64,000 nt of DNA from Ferrimonas sediminicola (GTDB lineage Bacteria; Pseudomonadota; Gammaproteobacteria; Enterobacterales; Shewanellaceae): NCBI RefSeq assembly GCF_005116715.1, contig NZ_SWCI01000011.1, positions 29,365 to 93,364 on the forward strand. Reading direction: 5' to 3'. This document shows positions 36,453 to 43,734 of this stretch, one piece after another (the stretch's first letter is position 1; the number at the start of each line of letters is the position of its first letter). The notes beneath the pieces are model-generated. The model was not told where the DNA came from, searched no databases, and worked only from the letters and a program-made list of their open reading frames with translations. The position numbers and the translations under genes are program-made.

Positions 36453-36564
36453 CAGCCGGCTTCGCTATCCTGATCCCAATGGTTCAGCGCACCAAGGACC
36501 AGAATCTCCAGTTTCATCATTATCTTATATCGTTTTTTTGAGGGCCTTATGGCCCTCTTTTTTT
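36453..36564 (+). ncRNA. Candidate small RNA, copy 2 (about 110 nt)
   Basis: Colinear with copy 1. The central hairpin is GGTTC/GGACC here against GGCCC/GGGCC in copy 1; both members of two base pairs changed together and pairing is kept, which argues for a functional RNA structure. The 5' end is inferred from the -10-like TTATAC at 36442-36447. The conserved unpaired UUUCAUCAU segment is a possible seed. Confidence 0.6.
36540..36564 (+). terminator. Rho-independent terminator of candidate sRNA 2
   Basis: GAGGGCC-TTAT-GGCCCTC followed by T7, preceded by a T7 run. Same stem as copy 1 with a changed loop. Confidence 0.95.
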
Positions 36565-36623
36565 GCTTTCCCTGGGCGGCGGCCACTCGGCCCGGCGGCT
36601 GTCAGGGTCAGATGCTGTTGCTG

Positions 36624-36651
36624 AACCCGGGCACACACCGGTGCCCGGGTT
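36624..36651. other. Perfect 11-bp inverted repeat in the nagA-bfd intergenic region
   Basis: AACCCGGGCAC/GTGCCCGGGTT with a 6-nt loop. There is no T-run on either side, so it is not a classical terminator. The remainder of 36565-36860 shows no gene. Confidence 0.6.
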
Positions 36652-36874
36652 GAGATCCGACACTAGCAGATATCTTGCCAATCCGTGTGGTAGCGACTCA
36701 CAGCCACCGCCTTTGCGCCAACAGGGATAGAGGCCGGCGATGACCCTCTGATGACGCAGCAAGATGGCGGCCGACCCGGAGGGTGGCTTAGTATTCAGTC
36801 ATCAAATCGATACCAATCAGCTAGTTACCTGGTGTATTCCCTGGTTCTGCTCTGAGCAGGGAGGGGAGGAACCT

Positions 36875-36883
36875 TGCTATACT
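36875..36883 (+). promoter_or_regulatory. Extended -10 promoter of the Bfd-like gene
   Basis: TGC-TATACT is an extended -10 element, 37 bp upstream of the start codon, with a poor -35. Inferred promoter. Confidence 0.5.
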
Positions 36884-36919
36884 GCGCGCCAAAGGCGCAG
36901 CAGCAGAGGAGCCCAACCC

Positions 36920-37120
36920 ATGAGCCAACCCGCCCCGCAGTCCCTGGTGTGTCGCTGCTTGAGTCTCACACAGGCAGAGATCGACGAGGTGATCCAGGCC
37001 GGTGCCGGCAACGCCGATGAGGTGGCCAACGTCTGTGGTGCCGGTAGCGGTTGCGGCAGCTGCCGTGGCGAGGTCAATGAACGCTGCCGGATCCTGGCCT
37101 CTTCCGCTTCTGATTTATAA
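36920..37120 (+). CDS. Bacterioferritin-associated ferredoxin-like [2Fe-2S] protein
   Basis: 66 aa. The BFD-like pattern is complete: VCRC near residue 10, then about 32 residues on CGAGSGCGSC, giving the C-x-C ... C-x(n)-C ligand set of this fold, with LTQAEIDEVIQAGAGNADEV between. Bfd reduces iron stored in bacterioferritin so that it can be released. No bacterioferritin gene is adjacent, but dps lies 112 bp downstream on the same strand. The start ATG 36920 follows AGAGGAG; the frame extends upstream over the promoter and is not coding there. Confidence 0.8.
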   Translation: MSQPAPQSLVCRCLSLTQAEIDEVIQAGAGNADEVANVCGAGSGCGSCRGEVNERCRILASSASDL

Positions 37121-37231
37121 ATCAGATTGTGACAAGAGATATTGTTCGCTTTTTTATGTTCGTGGCCGGCGCTATTCTGGTCTCAATCGCCGCTTACCGC
37201 GGCCCGGAATTGAGATTGAGAGGGAATAGCC

Positions 37232-37714
37232 ATGAACAACACCAACCTGATCGGACTGGACAACCACGGCGCCGAGCAACTGTCCGCACAGCTAAACGAC
37301 CTGCTGGCCAACTACCAGATCCTCTATATGAATGTGCGCGGCTTCCACTGGAACATCAAGGGAGCTGACTTCTTCGAGCTGCACACCAAGTTCGAGGAGA
37401 TCTACACCCTCCTGCTGGAGAAGGTGGATGAGATTGCCGAGCGGGTGCTGACCCTGGGCCACCAGCCGCTGCACGCCTTCTCCGACTACCTGCAACTGAG
37501 TGAGATCCACGAGGCGGTTCAGGTGAGCAGCGGCAGCCAGGGGATCGACCTGCTACTGGACGGCTACCGGGTGCTGATTCGCAAGCAGCGCGCCATCCTG
37601 GAGGCCGCCGCCGCGCTGGGGGATGAGGGCACCGCCTCGCTGATGAGCGACTACCTGTCCCAGCAGGAGAAGGAGAGCTGGATGCTGGCGGCCTACCGCG
37701 GCCGCAGCGCCTGA
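37232..37714 (+). CDS. dps: Dps family DNA-protection/iron-storage protein
   Basis: 160 aa, ferritin-like fold. Ferroxidase residues at the dimer interface are seen in NVRGFHWNIKGADFFELHTKFEEIY (His, Asp, Glu) and VDEIAERVLTLG. It oxidises Fe2+ with peroxide and stores it in a dodecamer, protecting DNA. The sequence has no Lys-rich N-terminal tail, so DNA binding may be weak. The upstream region contains the inverted repeat TCTCAAT/ATTGAGA (37178-37220), of unknown meaning. A strong terminator follows. Confidence 0.9.
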   Translation: MNNTNLIGLDNHGAEQLSAQLNDLLANYQILYMNVRGFHWNIKGADFFELHTKFEEIYTLLLEKVDEIAERVLTLGHQPLHAFSDYLQLSEIHEAVQVSSGSQGIDLLLDGYRVLIRKQRAILEAAAALGDEGTASLMSDYLSQQEKESWMLAAYRGRSA

Positions 37715-37726
37715 TTCAGCCAGACA

Positions 37727-37751
37727 GCCCGGCCAGTCGGCCGGGCTTTTT
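37727..37751 (+). terminator. Rho-independent terminator of dps
   Basis: AGCCCGGCC/GGCCGGGCT with a 4-nt loop and T5; it also faces the converging adenine deaminase gene. Confidence 0.9.
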
Positions 37752-37768
37752 ACCTTCTCTCCCCCGGA

Positions 37769-38806
<1,038 letters not shown>

Positions 38807-38844
38807 TTATGCCCATCTAGTCTAACTCAAATCCGTTGCCTGGG

Positions 38845-38955
38845 TTAGCAATAGTCGGTGATTTGAACGCCGGGGGAACAGATAAACTGGTTGAAACCGT
38901 TGAGGGTTTGTTGCGGATCTCCGTAGCCCTGGTTCCAGGGGCGGCCCCTTCCCGT
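38845..38955 (-). pseudogene. Remnant of a GH18 chitinase (internal fragment)
   Basis: On the minus strand this reads GRPWNQGYGDPQQTLNGFNQF... and then ends in TAA. It resembles the segment NNRPWSGDPLRIVESYQRY of the neighbouring intact GH18 gene, out of frame with the other remnant and with no start. Likely decayed duplicate; the resemblance is short. Confidence 0.45.
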
Positions 38956-38965
38956 CGCTTCCATC

Positions 38966-39125
38966 TCAGCCGGTGACCGCCGCGCCCTGCAGGGCGTTGC
39001 TGATGCTGTGGCTCCACTGGCCTTCGATGTCGCCGGAAAACTCCCGGTTCATCATCCCGCCTCGGCAGATAGCCGTCGGCGCTGGCGTTGTGGCGGTGTG
39101 CCGTCAGTCCCAGGATCGCCCCGTC
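38966..39125 (-). pseudogene. Remnant of a duplicated GH18 chitinase 3' end
   Basis: The minus strand encodes DGAILGLTAHRHNA and, after a frame change and deletion, MMNREFSGDIEGQWSHSISNALQGAA followed by TGA. This matches the C-terminus of the intact gene next door (DKAILGLPIARHNA ... LMGWEFSGDHDGQWSHSIGEALAQAL). It lies directly 3' of that gene, so a tandem copy has been reduced to its end. Confidence 0.75.
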
Positions 39126-39147
39126 GGCGGGTGAGAGGGGCTCCCGG

Positions 39148-40032
39148 CTAACGCTCTCGGGGTTGGTTCGCCAGGGCTTGTGCCAGAGCCTCGCCGATGC
39201 TGTGGCTCCACTGGCCGTCGTGGTCGCCGGAGAACTCCCAGCCCATCAGCCCGCCCAGGCCGCCGCATCGAGTCAGGGGGCCGATGATCCGCCGCACTAT
39301 GGCGTCCAGCGGAATAAAACTGGTGCTCAGGGCGTTGTGCCGGGCGATGGGCAGTCCCAGGATCGCCTTGTCGGTGTTCATGCCCGGCAGTTGGCAGTAG
39401 CGCTGATAGGACTCGACGATGCGCAGCGGATCGCCGCTCCAGGGCCGGTTGTTGTAGAACTGGATGGTCACCAGGTCGATGGCGCTGCCCGCCGCCTGCA
39501 GCACCTTCAGGTAACCGCTCATGGCGTACCCCTCCTGCAGATAGGGGGGCTGGGGGGAGTGGGCGATCAGGTAGCGGTCACCGGGCAATTCCCGGCGCAG
39601 GGCCCGGGTCAGCTGAGTTAAAAACTCGACACCGTCGTAGCCCCCCTGGCCGATAAAGGCGGCCGCGTCCTCCCAGTGGATATCGATGCCGTCCAGCTCG
39701 TTGGCGACGACGAACTGGGCCAGAATGTACGCCAGGTAGCTCTCCTGCCCGGCCAACTGCCGGTAGGCCGAGGTGGTCATCGCCGGGCCACCGAAGCTCA
39801 CCATCACCTTCACCCCCTGCTGCTGCAGCCGGCGTACCGCCCGGTTGATCTCGGCGTCGAACCGGGGGGGCGTGGCCTGGGCGGCCAGATCAGCGGAGAG
39901 CGCCAGGGTGAAGGGGCTCTGTTCGTTGCTGGTGAGGTAGGCGAGGATCAGGTGGGTGTAGGGGCGATCCAGGGCGCGGTGCAGGGGCAGGGGGCCACCG
40001 GCAAAGTAGCTGACCAGTTTGGGTTGGGGCAT
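39148..40032 (-). CDS. GH18 family chitinase-like protein with altered catalytic motif
   Basis: 294 aa, one GH18 TIM barrel. It starts MPQPKLVSYFAGG at 40032 with AAGGAAG upstream; there is no signal peptide, so it is cytoplasmic or exported by another route. KVMVSFGG is the SxGG motif (strand 3). The catalytic strand 4 reads LDGIDIHWED, where GH18 enzymes have DGxDxDxE; the acid Glu is kept but the middle Asp (D142 of ChiB) is His. The end VTIQFYNN and MGWEFSGDHDGQWS keep the strand 6-8 features. Hydrolysis of chitooligosaccharides is likely but may be changed or lost. Remnants of a second copy lie immediately downstream. Confidence 0.8.
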   Translation of the reverse strand: MPQPKLVSYFAGGPLPLHRALDRPYTHLILAYLTSNEQSPFTLALSADLAAQATPPRFDAEINRAVRRLQQQGVKVMVSFGGPAMTTSAYRQLAGQESYLAYILAQFVVANELDGIDIHWEDAAAFIGQGGYDGVEFLTQLTRALRRELPGDRYLIAHSPQPPYLQEGYAMSGYLKVLQAAGSAIDLVTIQFYNNRPWSGDPLRIVESYQRYCQLPGMNTDKAILGLPIARHNALSTSFIPLDAIVRRIIGPLTRCGGLGGLMGWEFSGDHDGQWSHSIGEALAQALANQPRER

Positions 40033-40120
40033 ATCGGCTTCCTTGTGTTGCGGTTGGGGGCACTCCATGTCCACAGGCAACTATAGGAGAGAGTTTCAGC
40101 TACTGCCAAAAAGGGCTGTA

Positions 40121-40147
40121 AAAACAAAAGCCCCGCTGGGCGGGGCT
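40121..40147 (-). terminator. Terminator for a minus-strand gene (yicC) entering from the right
   Basis: AGCCCCG/CGGGGCT with a 5-nt loop followed, on the minus strand, by TTTGTTTT. It serves transcription arriving from higher coordinates and lies 22 bp after the yicC stop remnant. Confidence 0.85.
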
Positions 40148-40168
40148 GGGGGTGGGCAGTGGATGCGC

Positions 40169-40198
40169 CTATTCGATGTTCTGGATCTGTTTATAGGA
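40169..40198 (-). pseudogene. yicC: yicC 3'-end remnant at a genomic-island boundary (att site)
   Basis: On the minus strand this reads SYKQIQNIE followed by TAG. The C-terminus of YicC (an RNase/stress protein) in gammaproteobacteria is conserved as REQIQNIE. Upstream codons do not continue YicC but reach a stop after twelve residues. The remnant is followed in the correct orientation by a good terminator. The simplest reading is that an integrative element recombined into the end of yicC and left this duplicated tail; the intact gene should lie at the far end of the element, outside this window. Confidence 0.75.
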
Positions 40199-40339
40199 TA
40201 AATAGGGCTAACCCTTGCTGTGTCTGGTTTTTATGGGTGGCTTGGTAGGTGGTTGCGTCATCTAGTCACCACTTTAGTCACCAGTTGGTCTAGGGCTAAC
40301 AGTTGGCTTTTGTCTGAAGGATACCAACTCATGGTCTCT
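40199..40339. other. Island end with direct repeats, possible integrase arm sites
   Basis: Directly inside the att remnant are two copies of TAGTCACCA (40263-40271 and 40275-40283) and two of GGGCTAAC (40205-40212 and 40293-40300). Short direct repeats near an att core are typical arm sites of tyrosine recombinases; here this is inference. No gene is seen. Confidence 0.35.
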
Positions 40340-40470
40340 GCTGTAGCGCGTAGATCATGGTTTATCTGCTACAGCGTGTAGGTAGTGATTTATCTACTAC
40401 AGCGTATAAGTTGCGATTTATCTGCTATAGCGTGTAGACTGTGGTTTATCTGCTATAGCGAGTAGAGATG
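40340..40470 (+). promoter_or_regulatory. HipB operator array: five repeats with exact 28-bp period
   Basis: Five copies of a unit with consensus TTTATCTGCTAYAGCGTGTAG (the first copy only partial) have their AGCG centres at 40345, 40373, 40401, 40429 and 40457, a period of exactly 28 bp. Each unit contains an imperfect palindrome such as CTACA-GCG-TGTAG. Placement directly ahead of hipB suggests cooperative autorepression by HipB or HipAB, as at the E. coli hip promoter, whose operators have a different sequence. Confidence 0.8.
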
Positions 40471-40535
40471 CCTAGATACTGGTGTTGCGTACTACTTCGT
40501 TTGTTCTATCGAAACTGATAACCAAGGCTGCCGAC

Positions 40536-40796
40536 ATGAAAATCACAACCCCAGAACAGCTCAGTTCCTTCTTGAGGGATACCCGGAGCAACAAGAACCT
40601 GTCTCAGGGGAAAGTAGGCAGCAAGGTTGGGATTCGACAAACCACAGTATCAAATTTCGAGCAAAACCCCTCATCCAGTAAGTTGGACACTGTATTCAAG
40701 ATCTTATCAGCGCTAGAGCTAGAGCTAGAGGTGCGCCCTCGGGGAGAGGCCGATAGCCCAATGGGAAGTTCATCTGAGTGGAAGGAGGAGTGGTGA
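40536..40796 (+). CDS. hipB: HipB-type antitoxin (Xre family)
   Basis: 86 aa; E. coli HipB has 88. The helix-turn-helix is LSQGKVGSKVGIRQTTVSNFEQNP near residues 24-48, followed by SSKLDTVFKILSALELELEVRPR, the dimer strand of HipB. It neutralises HipA and represses the operon. The start ATG 40536 matches HipB proteins (MKITTPEQLSSFLR). It overlaps the hipA start by one base (TGATG), so the pair is translated together. First genes inside the island. Confidence 0.9.
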   Translation: MKITTPEQLSSFLRDTRSNKNLSQGKVGSKVGIRQTTVSNFEQNPSSSKLDTVFKILSALELELEVRPRGEADSPMGSSSEWKEEW

Positions 40797-42109
40797 TGCC
40801 TTCCTTGCATGTCTACATGAATGGATATTTGGTCGGGACATTTACAAAGAGCAGATCGGGCGCACATCAGTTCCAATATGAGGAAAAGTGGTTAAATACG
40901 AGTGGGGCTCGCCCCATCTCCTTGTCGATGCCGTTAGGTAGCAAGGCCTATCAGGGCGATGAGGTTTACAACTATTTTGATAATCTGCTGCCGGATAACC
41001 TAGATGTTAGAAACCGCGTTGTTGCTAGGCATCATGCCGATTCTACACAGCCTTTCGACCTATTGAGCAAAATTGGCCAGGACAGCGTTGGAGCCCTTCA
41101 GCTGGTACCCGAGGAAATCTCACCAGAAGATGTAAGGCAGATAAACTATCAAAAACTCTCCGACGCAGAGCTTGAGCGTGTGCTTCTTGGCTATCAGGCC
41201 GAGGCGCCACTGGGTATGCTGCAGGAGCATGAAGACTTTAGAATTTCAGTGGCAGGAGCGCAGGAAAAGACTGCCTTGCTTAAGTTAGATGGTGCTTGGT
41301 GTTTACCTGAAGGGACGACGCCGACCACTCATATCATCAAGTTGCCCATTGGAGAGATCAAGAGCCACTCTCATACGTTGGATATGTCTAGTAGTGTGGA
41401 GAATGAGTATCTGTGCATGCTATTAGCTCAGGAGTATGACTTGCCAGTTCCAAAGTGCGAGATTCTGAAAGTAGGCAGTGTTAAAGCCTTGGCAATTGAG
41501 CGCTTTGATCGTCAATTTTCCTCTGACGAAAGTTGGATAATGAGGATTCCCCAGGAAGATTTCTGCCAAGCACTGAATGTACCTTCGGCCCGTAAGTATG
41601 AAAACCAGGGTGGCCCAGGGATTCAAGCCATCATGAAGCACTTGCTGGGCTCAGAAACTTCGGAAAAAGACCGTCGATTATTTATGAAGACACAGGTCAT
41701 TTTCTGGTTGATGGCGGCCACTGATGGTCATGCAAAGAACTTTTCCATATTCATCAGGCCTGGCGGGGGGTATCGGCTAACGCCACTGTACGACATTTTG
41801 TCCGTCTATCCCGTAATTGGTGGAAAGGGCCTTAATATTCGTGATGCCAAACTGGCCATGGGCTTAGCCGCCAGCAATGGTAAGAAATACCTGATTGATA
41901 AAATATTCCCTAGGCACTTTACGCAAACGGCCAAGGCGGTTGGATTCAGTACTGACGAGATGAAGGCCATACTTACAGAAGTTGCCGAGCAAACACCTGT
42001 GGCGATTGAGAATGCTCGCCAACGGCTTCCTGAGGATTTCCCTAAGGACATTCAAGAGTCCATTTTAAACGGTGTGGTGAACCTTGCTAAGCGATTACGT
42101 GTTGAATAG
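40796..42109 (+). CDS. hipA: HipA-type serine/threonine kinase toxin
   Basis: 437 aa; E. coli HipA has 440. The N-terminal subdomain (LHVYMNGYLVGTFTKSRSGAHQFQYEEKWL) is followed by the kinase core: the activation/autophosphorylation loop FRISVAGAQEKTALL with Ser near 150, HIIKLP with the ATP-site Lys, the catalytic loop AATDGHAKNFS with Asp near 309, and LYDILS with the metal Asp. E. coli HipA phosphorylates glutamyl-tRNA synthetase, inducing (p)ppGpp and dormancy. All key residues appear present, so it should be active. It converges on the Xre/ParS-like gene. Confidence 0.93.
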   Translation: MPSLHVYMNGYLVGTFTKSRSGAHQFQYEEKWLNTSGARPISLSMPLGSKAYQGDEVYNYFDNLLPDNLDVRNRVVARHHADSTQPFDLLSKIGQDSVGALQLVPEEISPEDVRQINYQKLSDAELERVLLGYQAEAPLGMLQEHEDFRISVAGAQEKTALLKLDGAWCLPEGTTPTTHIIKLPIGEIKSHSHTLDMSSSVENEYLCMLLAQEYDLPVPKCEILKVGSVKALAIERFDRQFSSDESWIMRIPQEDFCQALNVPSARKYENQGGPGIQAIMKHLLGSETSEKDRRLFMKTQVIFWLMAATDGHAKNFSIFIRPGGGYRLTPLYDILSVYPVIGGKGLNIRDAKLAMGLAASNGKKYLIDKIFPRHFTQTAKAVGFSTDEMKAILTEVAEQTPVAIENARQRLPEDFPKDIQESILNGVVNLAKRLRVE

Positions 42110-42130
42110 GAAAGTATTTTATCTTGTGGG

Positions 42131-42514
42131 TTACTGATAGACCCCATGTTCGATTCGTCGAATAACGGTGATGATCCTTTGGGTTGACTCATCGCTGGTC
42201 AAAAGGTCAATGGGACAGTTGTAACCTAGGCCTCGAACGGGGCTAGTAAACCAGTGACTGGCACCGTCGTAATCGCCCTCATGTAACACTAAGGTCGCAG
42301 CATACGCTTGAATGAAGCGTTCAAGTAGAGCGCGTTGTTCATCAGTGAGCAGTTTTTCTGCGCCATGCCAGGGTGAAACCGCCAAGGCGGAGTGGGCCTG
42401 TTCTCTCGGTAATCCGGTAATTTTTATAAGCTTGTCGATGTGGTCGAAGGTCAGCACGCCATGGCCACCGGTCTCTAGACCCAGAGCTTTATAGAAGTAA
42501 TTGTTGTTATCCAT
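42131..42514 (-). CDS. Orphan MbcA/ParS/Xre-type antitoxin (DUF2384-like)
   Basis: 127 aa. The C-terminal half, WFTSPVRGLGYNCPIDLLTSDESTQRIITVIRRIEHGVYQ, is the toxin-binding domain of RES-associated antitoxins (MbcA/ParS/Xre). The N-terminal half has LTFDHIDKLIKITGLPREQAHSAL, a diverged HTH. These antitoxins normally pair with a RES-domain NAD-consuming toxin; none is seen next to it. The start at 42514 (MDNNN) has AGGAGT at good spacing; an ATG two codons earlier touches that site. Confidence 0.75.
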   Translation of the reverse strand: MDNNNYFYKALGLETGGHGVLTFDHIDKLIKITGLPREQAHSALAVSPWHGAEKLLTDEQRALLERFIQAYAATLVLHEGDYDGASHWFTSPVRGLGYNCPIDLLTSDESTQRIITVIRRIEHGVYQ

Positions 42515-42539
42515 CAACATACTCCTAGAGTGTGTCTGT

Positions 42540-43358
42540 CTAATAGGTTACGCCAAACTGACTTTCGGCGCAGTACTGGCAGGTCGATTCGTTATGCATT
42601 CGGCCAACCTCAACGCGCCTGTTGCAATGGATACACTCTTTGAAGAACTCATAGCTGCTGGCAAGTTGGTATTTGATACGTCGCACCTCCTCCGGGGAGG
42701 TATTCAAAGGCAGTGTCTTGATCACCTTGCTGGTATAGGCGCACTCATGGGGGTGAGGCCATGTTAGCTCTGTAACCAATAACTGAATGCAATCGTCTTT
42801 CTTCTCCGCCCATACCGATGAGTGCTGACGATCACTGATTCGGTCATGCTGTAATCCATCAAAGGGTTGCTTAACGGTGAGGTTGCAATTGTGGTCTCGG
42901 CAGAACGGAGTATCGGCATCGTGCATCAGCTCGGCATCAATCAGATGATGACACTCCTGGCACACAAAGAAAGTAGAGGATTGGTCGAGCCGCCGATGCA
43001 GAGCCTTGAAGGTTTGGGTAATGCGGGCAATATTGACGCCATTCTTCACGTACAGGGCTTTATGGATGATGCCGGTGGTTGTTCTTACGTGGGCGACCAG
43101 AGAGATATCTTGGCTAAAGTGGATGCTATACAGCGGTTGGCTATTTTTCTCTTCATCGAAATATATATCATAGCCCAACCCCTGGTCCTCTAAACCCGTA
43201 AAGCAAACCAGGTAGGGGGGGTGGCTTTCTAGTTGGAATCTTAACTCTTTCTGCTGCAAGAAAGCTGAGAACTTAAAGCGAAGTGCTTCGTCTCCCGTCA
43301 AGCGGATGGCGTGTTGCTCCATCAGGGATTTCACAGTTGGGATGTGGTCAGTATTCAT
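42540..43358 (-). CDS. Hypothetical protein with two CxxC zinc-ribbon-like motifs
   Basis: 272 aa, family not recognised. Two Cys/His clusters suggest structural zinc: CQECHHLIDAELMHDADTPFCRDHNC near residues 146-171, and CIHCNRRVEVGRMHNESTCQYC near 245-266, both like treble-clef or DksA-type ribbons that could bind nucleic acid or protein. The N-terminal 140 residues look like a mixed alpha/beta domain with LVCFTGLEDQGLGYDIYFDEEKNSQPLYSIHFSQD. The start at 43358 (MNTDHIPTVKSL) is chosen over upstream frame without a ribosome site. It lies 14 bp from the 62-aa gene and probably in one transcript. Confidence 0.6.
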   Translation of the reverse strand: MNTDHIPTVKSLMEQHAIRLTGDEALRFKFSAFLQQKELRFQLESHPPYLVCFTGLEDQGLGYDIYFDEEKNSQPLYSIHFSQDISLVAHVRTTTGIIHKALYVKNGVNIARITQTFKALHRRLDQSSTFFVCQECHHLIDAELMHDADTPFCRDHNCNLTVKQPFDGLQHDRISDRQHSSVWAEKKDDCIQLLVTELTWPHPHECAYTSKVIKTLPLNTSPEEVRRIKYQLASSYEFFKECIHCNRRVEVGRMHNESTCQYCAESQFGVTY

Positions 43359-43372
43359 GCAATCAGAAACCT

Positions 43373-43561
43373 TTAGTATTTGGTGAGGTTGTTGCGTAGG
43401 TCTTCTTCGTGAGTGATGTACTGCTTTTCTAAAGGTTTCCTGGTAATCGAGGCAAGAAGGGCTACTTTGCGGTATACCTCTTTGCGACCACACTCGACGT
43501 CCACCATTTCTTGCACGGCAGTGATGAGGCCGGATTCAAATTCGGTTAGCTCTTTGCTCAT
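43373..43561 (-). CDS. Small helical hypothetical protein
   Basis: 62 aa: MSKELTEFESGLITAVQEM then DVECGRKEVYRKVALLASI, all helical, with one Cys. Not recognised. GGGAGCCTCGTC lies just upstream of the ATG. Position at the head of the 272-aa gene suggests a small partner or regulator, but this is positional only. Confidence 0.5.
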   Translation of the reverse strand: MSKELTEFESGLITAVQEMVDVECGRKEVYRKVALLASITRKPLEKQYITHEEDLRNNLTKY

Positions 43562-43734
43562 GACGAGGCTCCCAGTAAGTTATCAACTACCCGATAGTTC
43601 CATAGGTTTTTTTCAACAGCGCCCTTATCGATCCAGTGTGCATCTTTTTGAAAAACCTAAATTTTCTTCTTGCTACTGGCTGTTGACATGCTTACAAATC
43701 CATTTATCACAAAAAGCTTGAGAGAAATGTCACA

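Larger units (their letters stand above)
36391..36564 (+). repeat. Second copy of the 174-bp tandem unit (candidate sRNA locus 2)
   Basis: Same length as copy 1 and colinear with it. Divergence is concentrated in loops and in compensating positions of stems, while ACTCCGTTATAC, the CATCAT segment and the terminator stem are kept. Confidence 0.85.

Noticed and set aside
36156..36570. Two Rho-independent terminators merely backing up nagA
   Set aside because: The similarity extends 150 bp upstream of each hairpin without gaps and includes compensating stem changes, more than needed for doubled terminators.
40340..40470. CRISPR array
   Set aside because: The repeats run at a 28-bp period with no unique spacers between them, only diverged repeat sequence; they lie directly upstream of hipB, so operators are the better reading.
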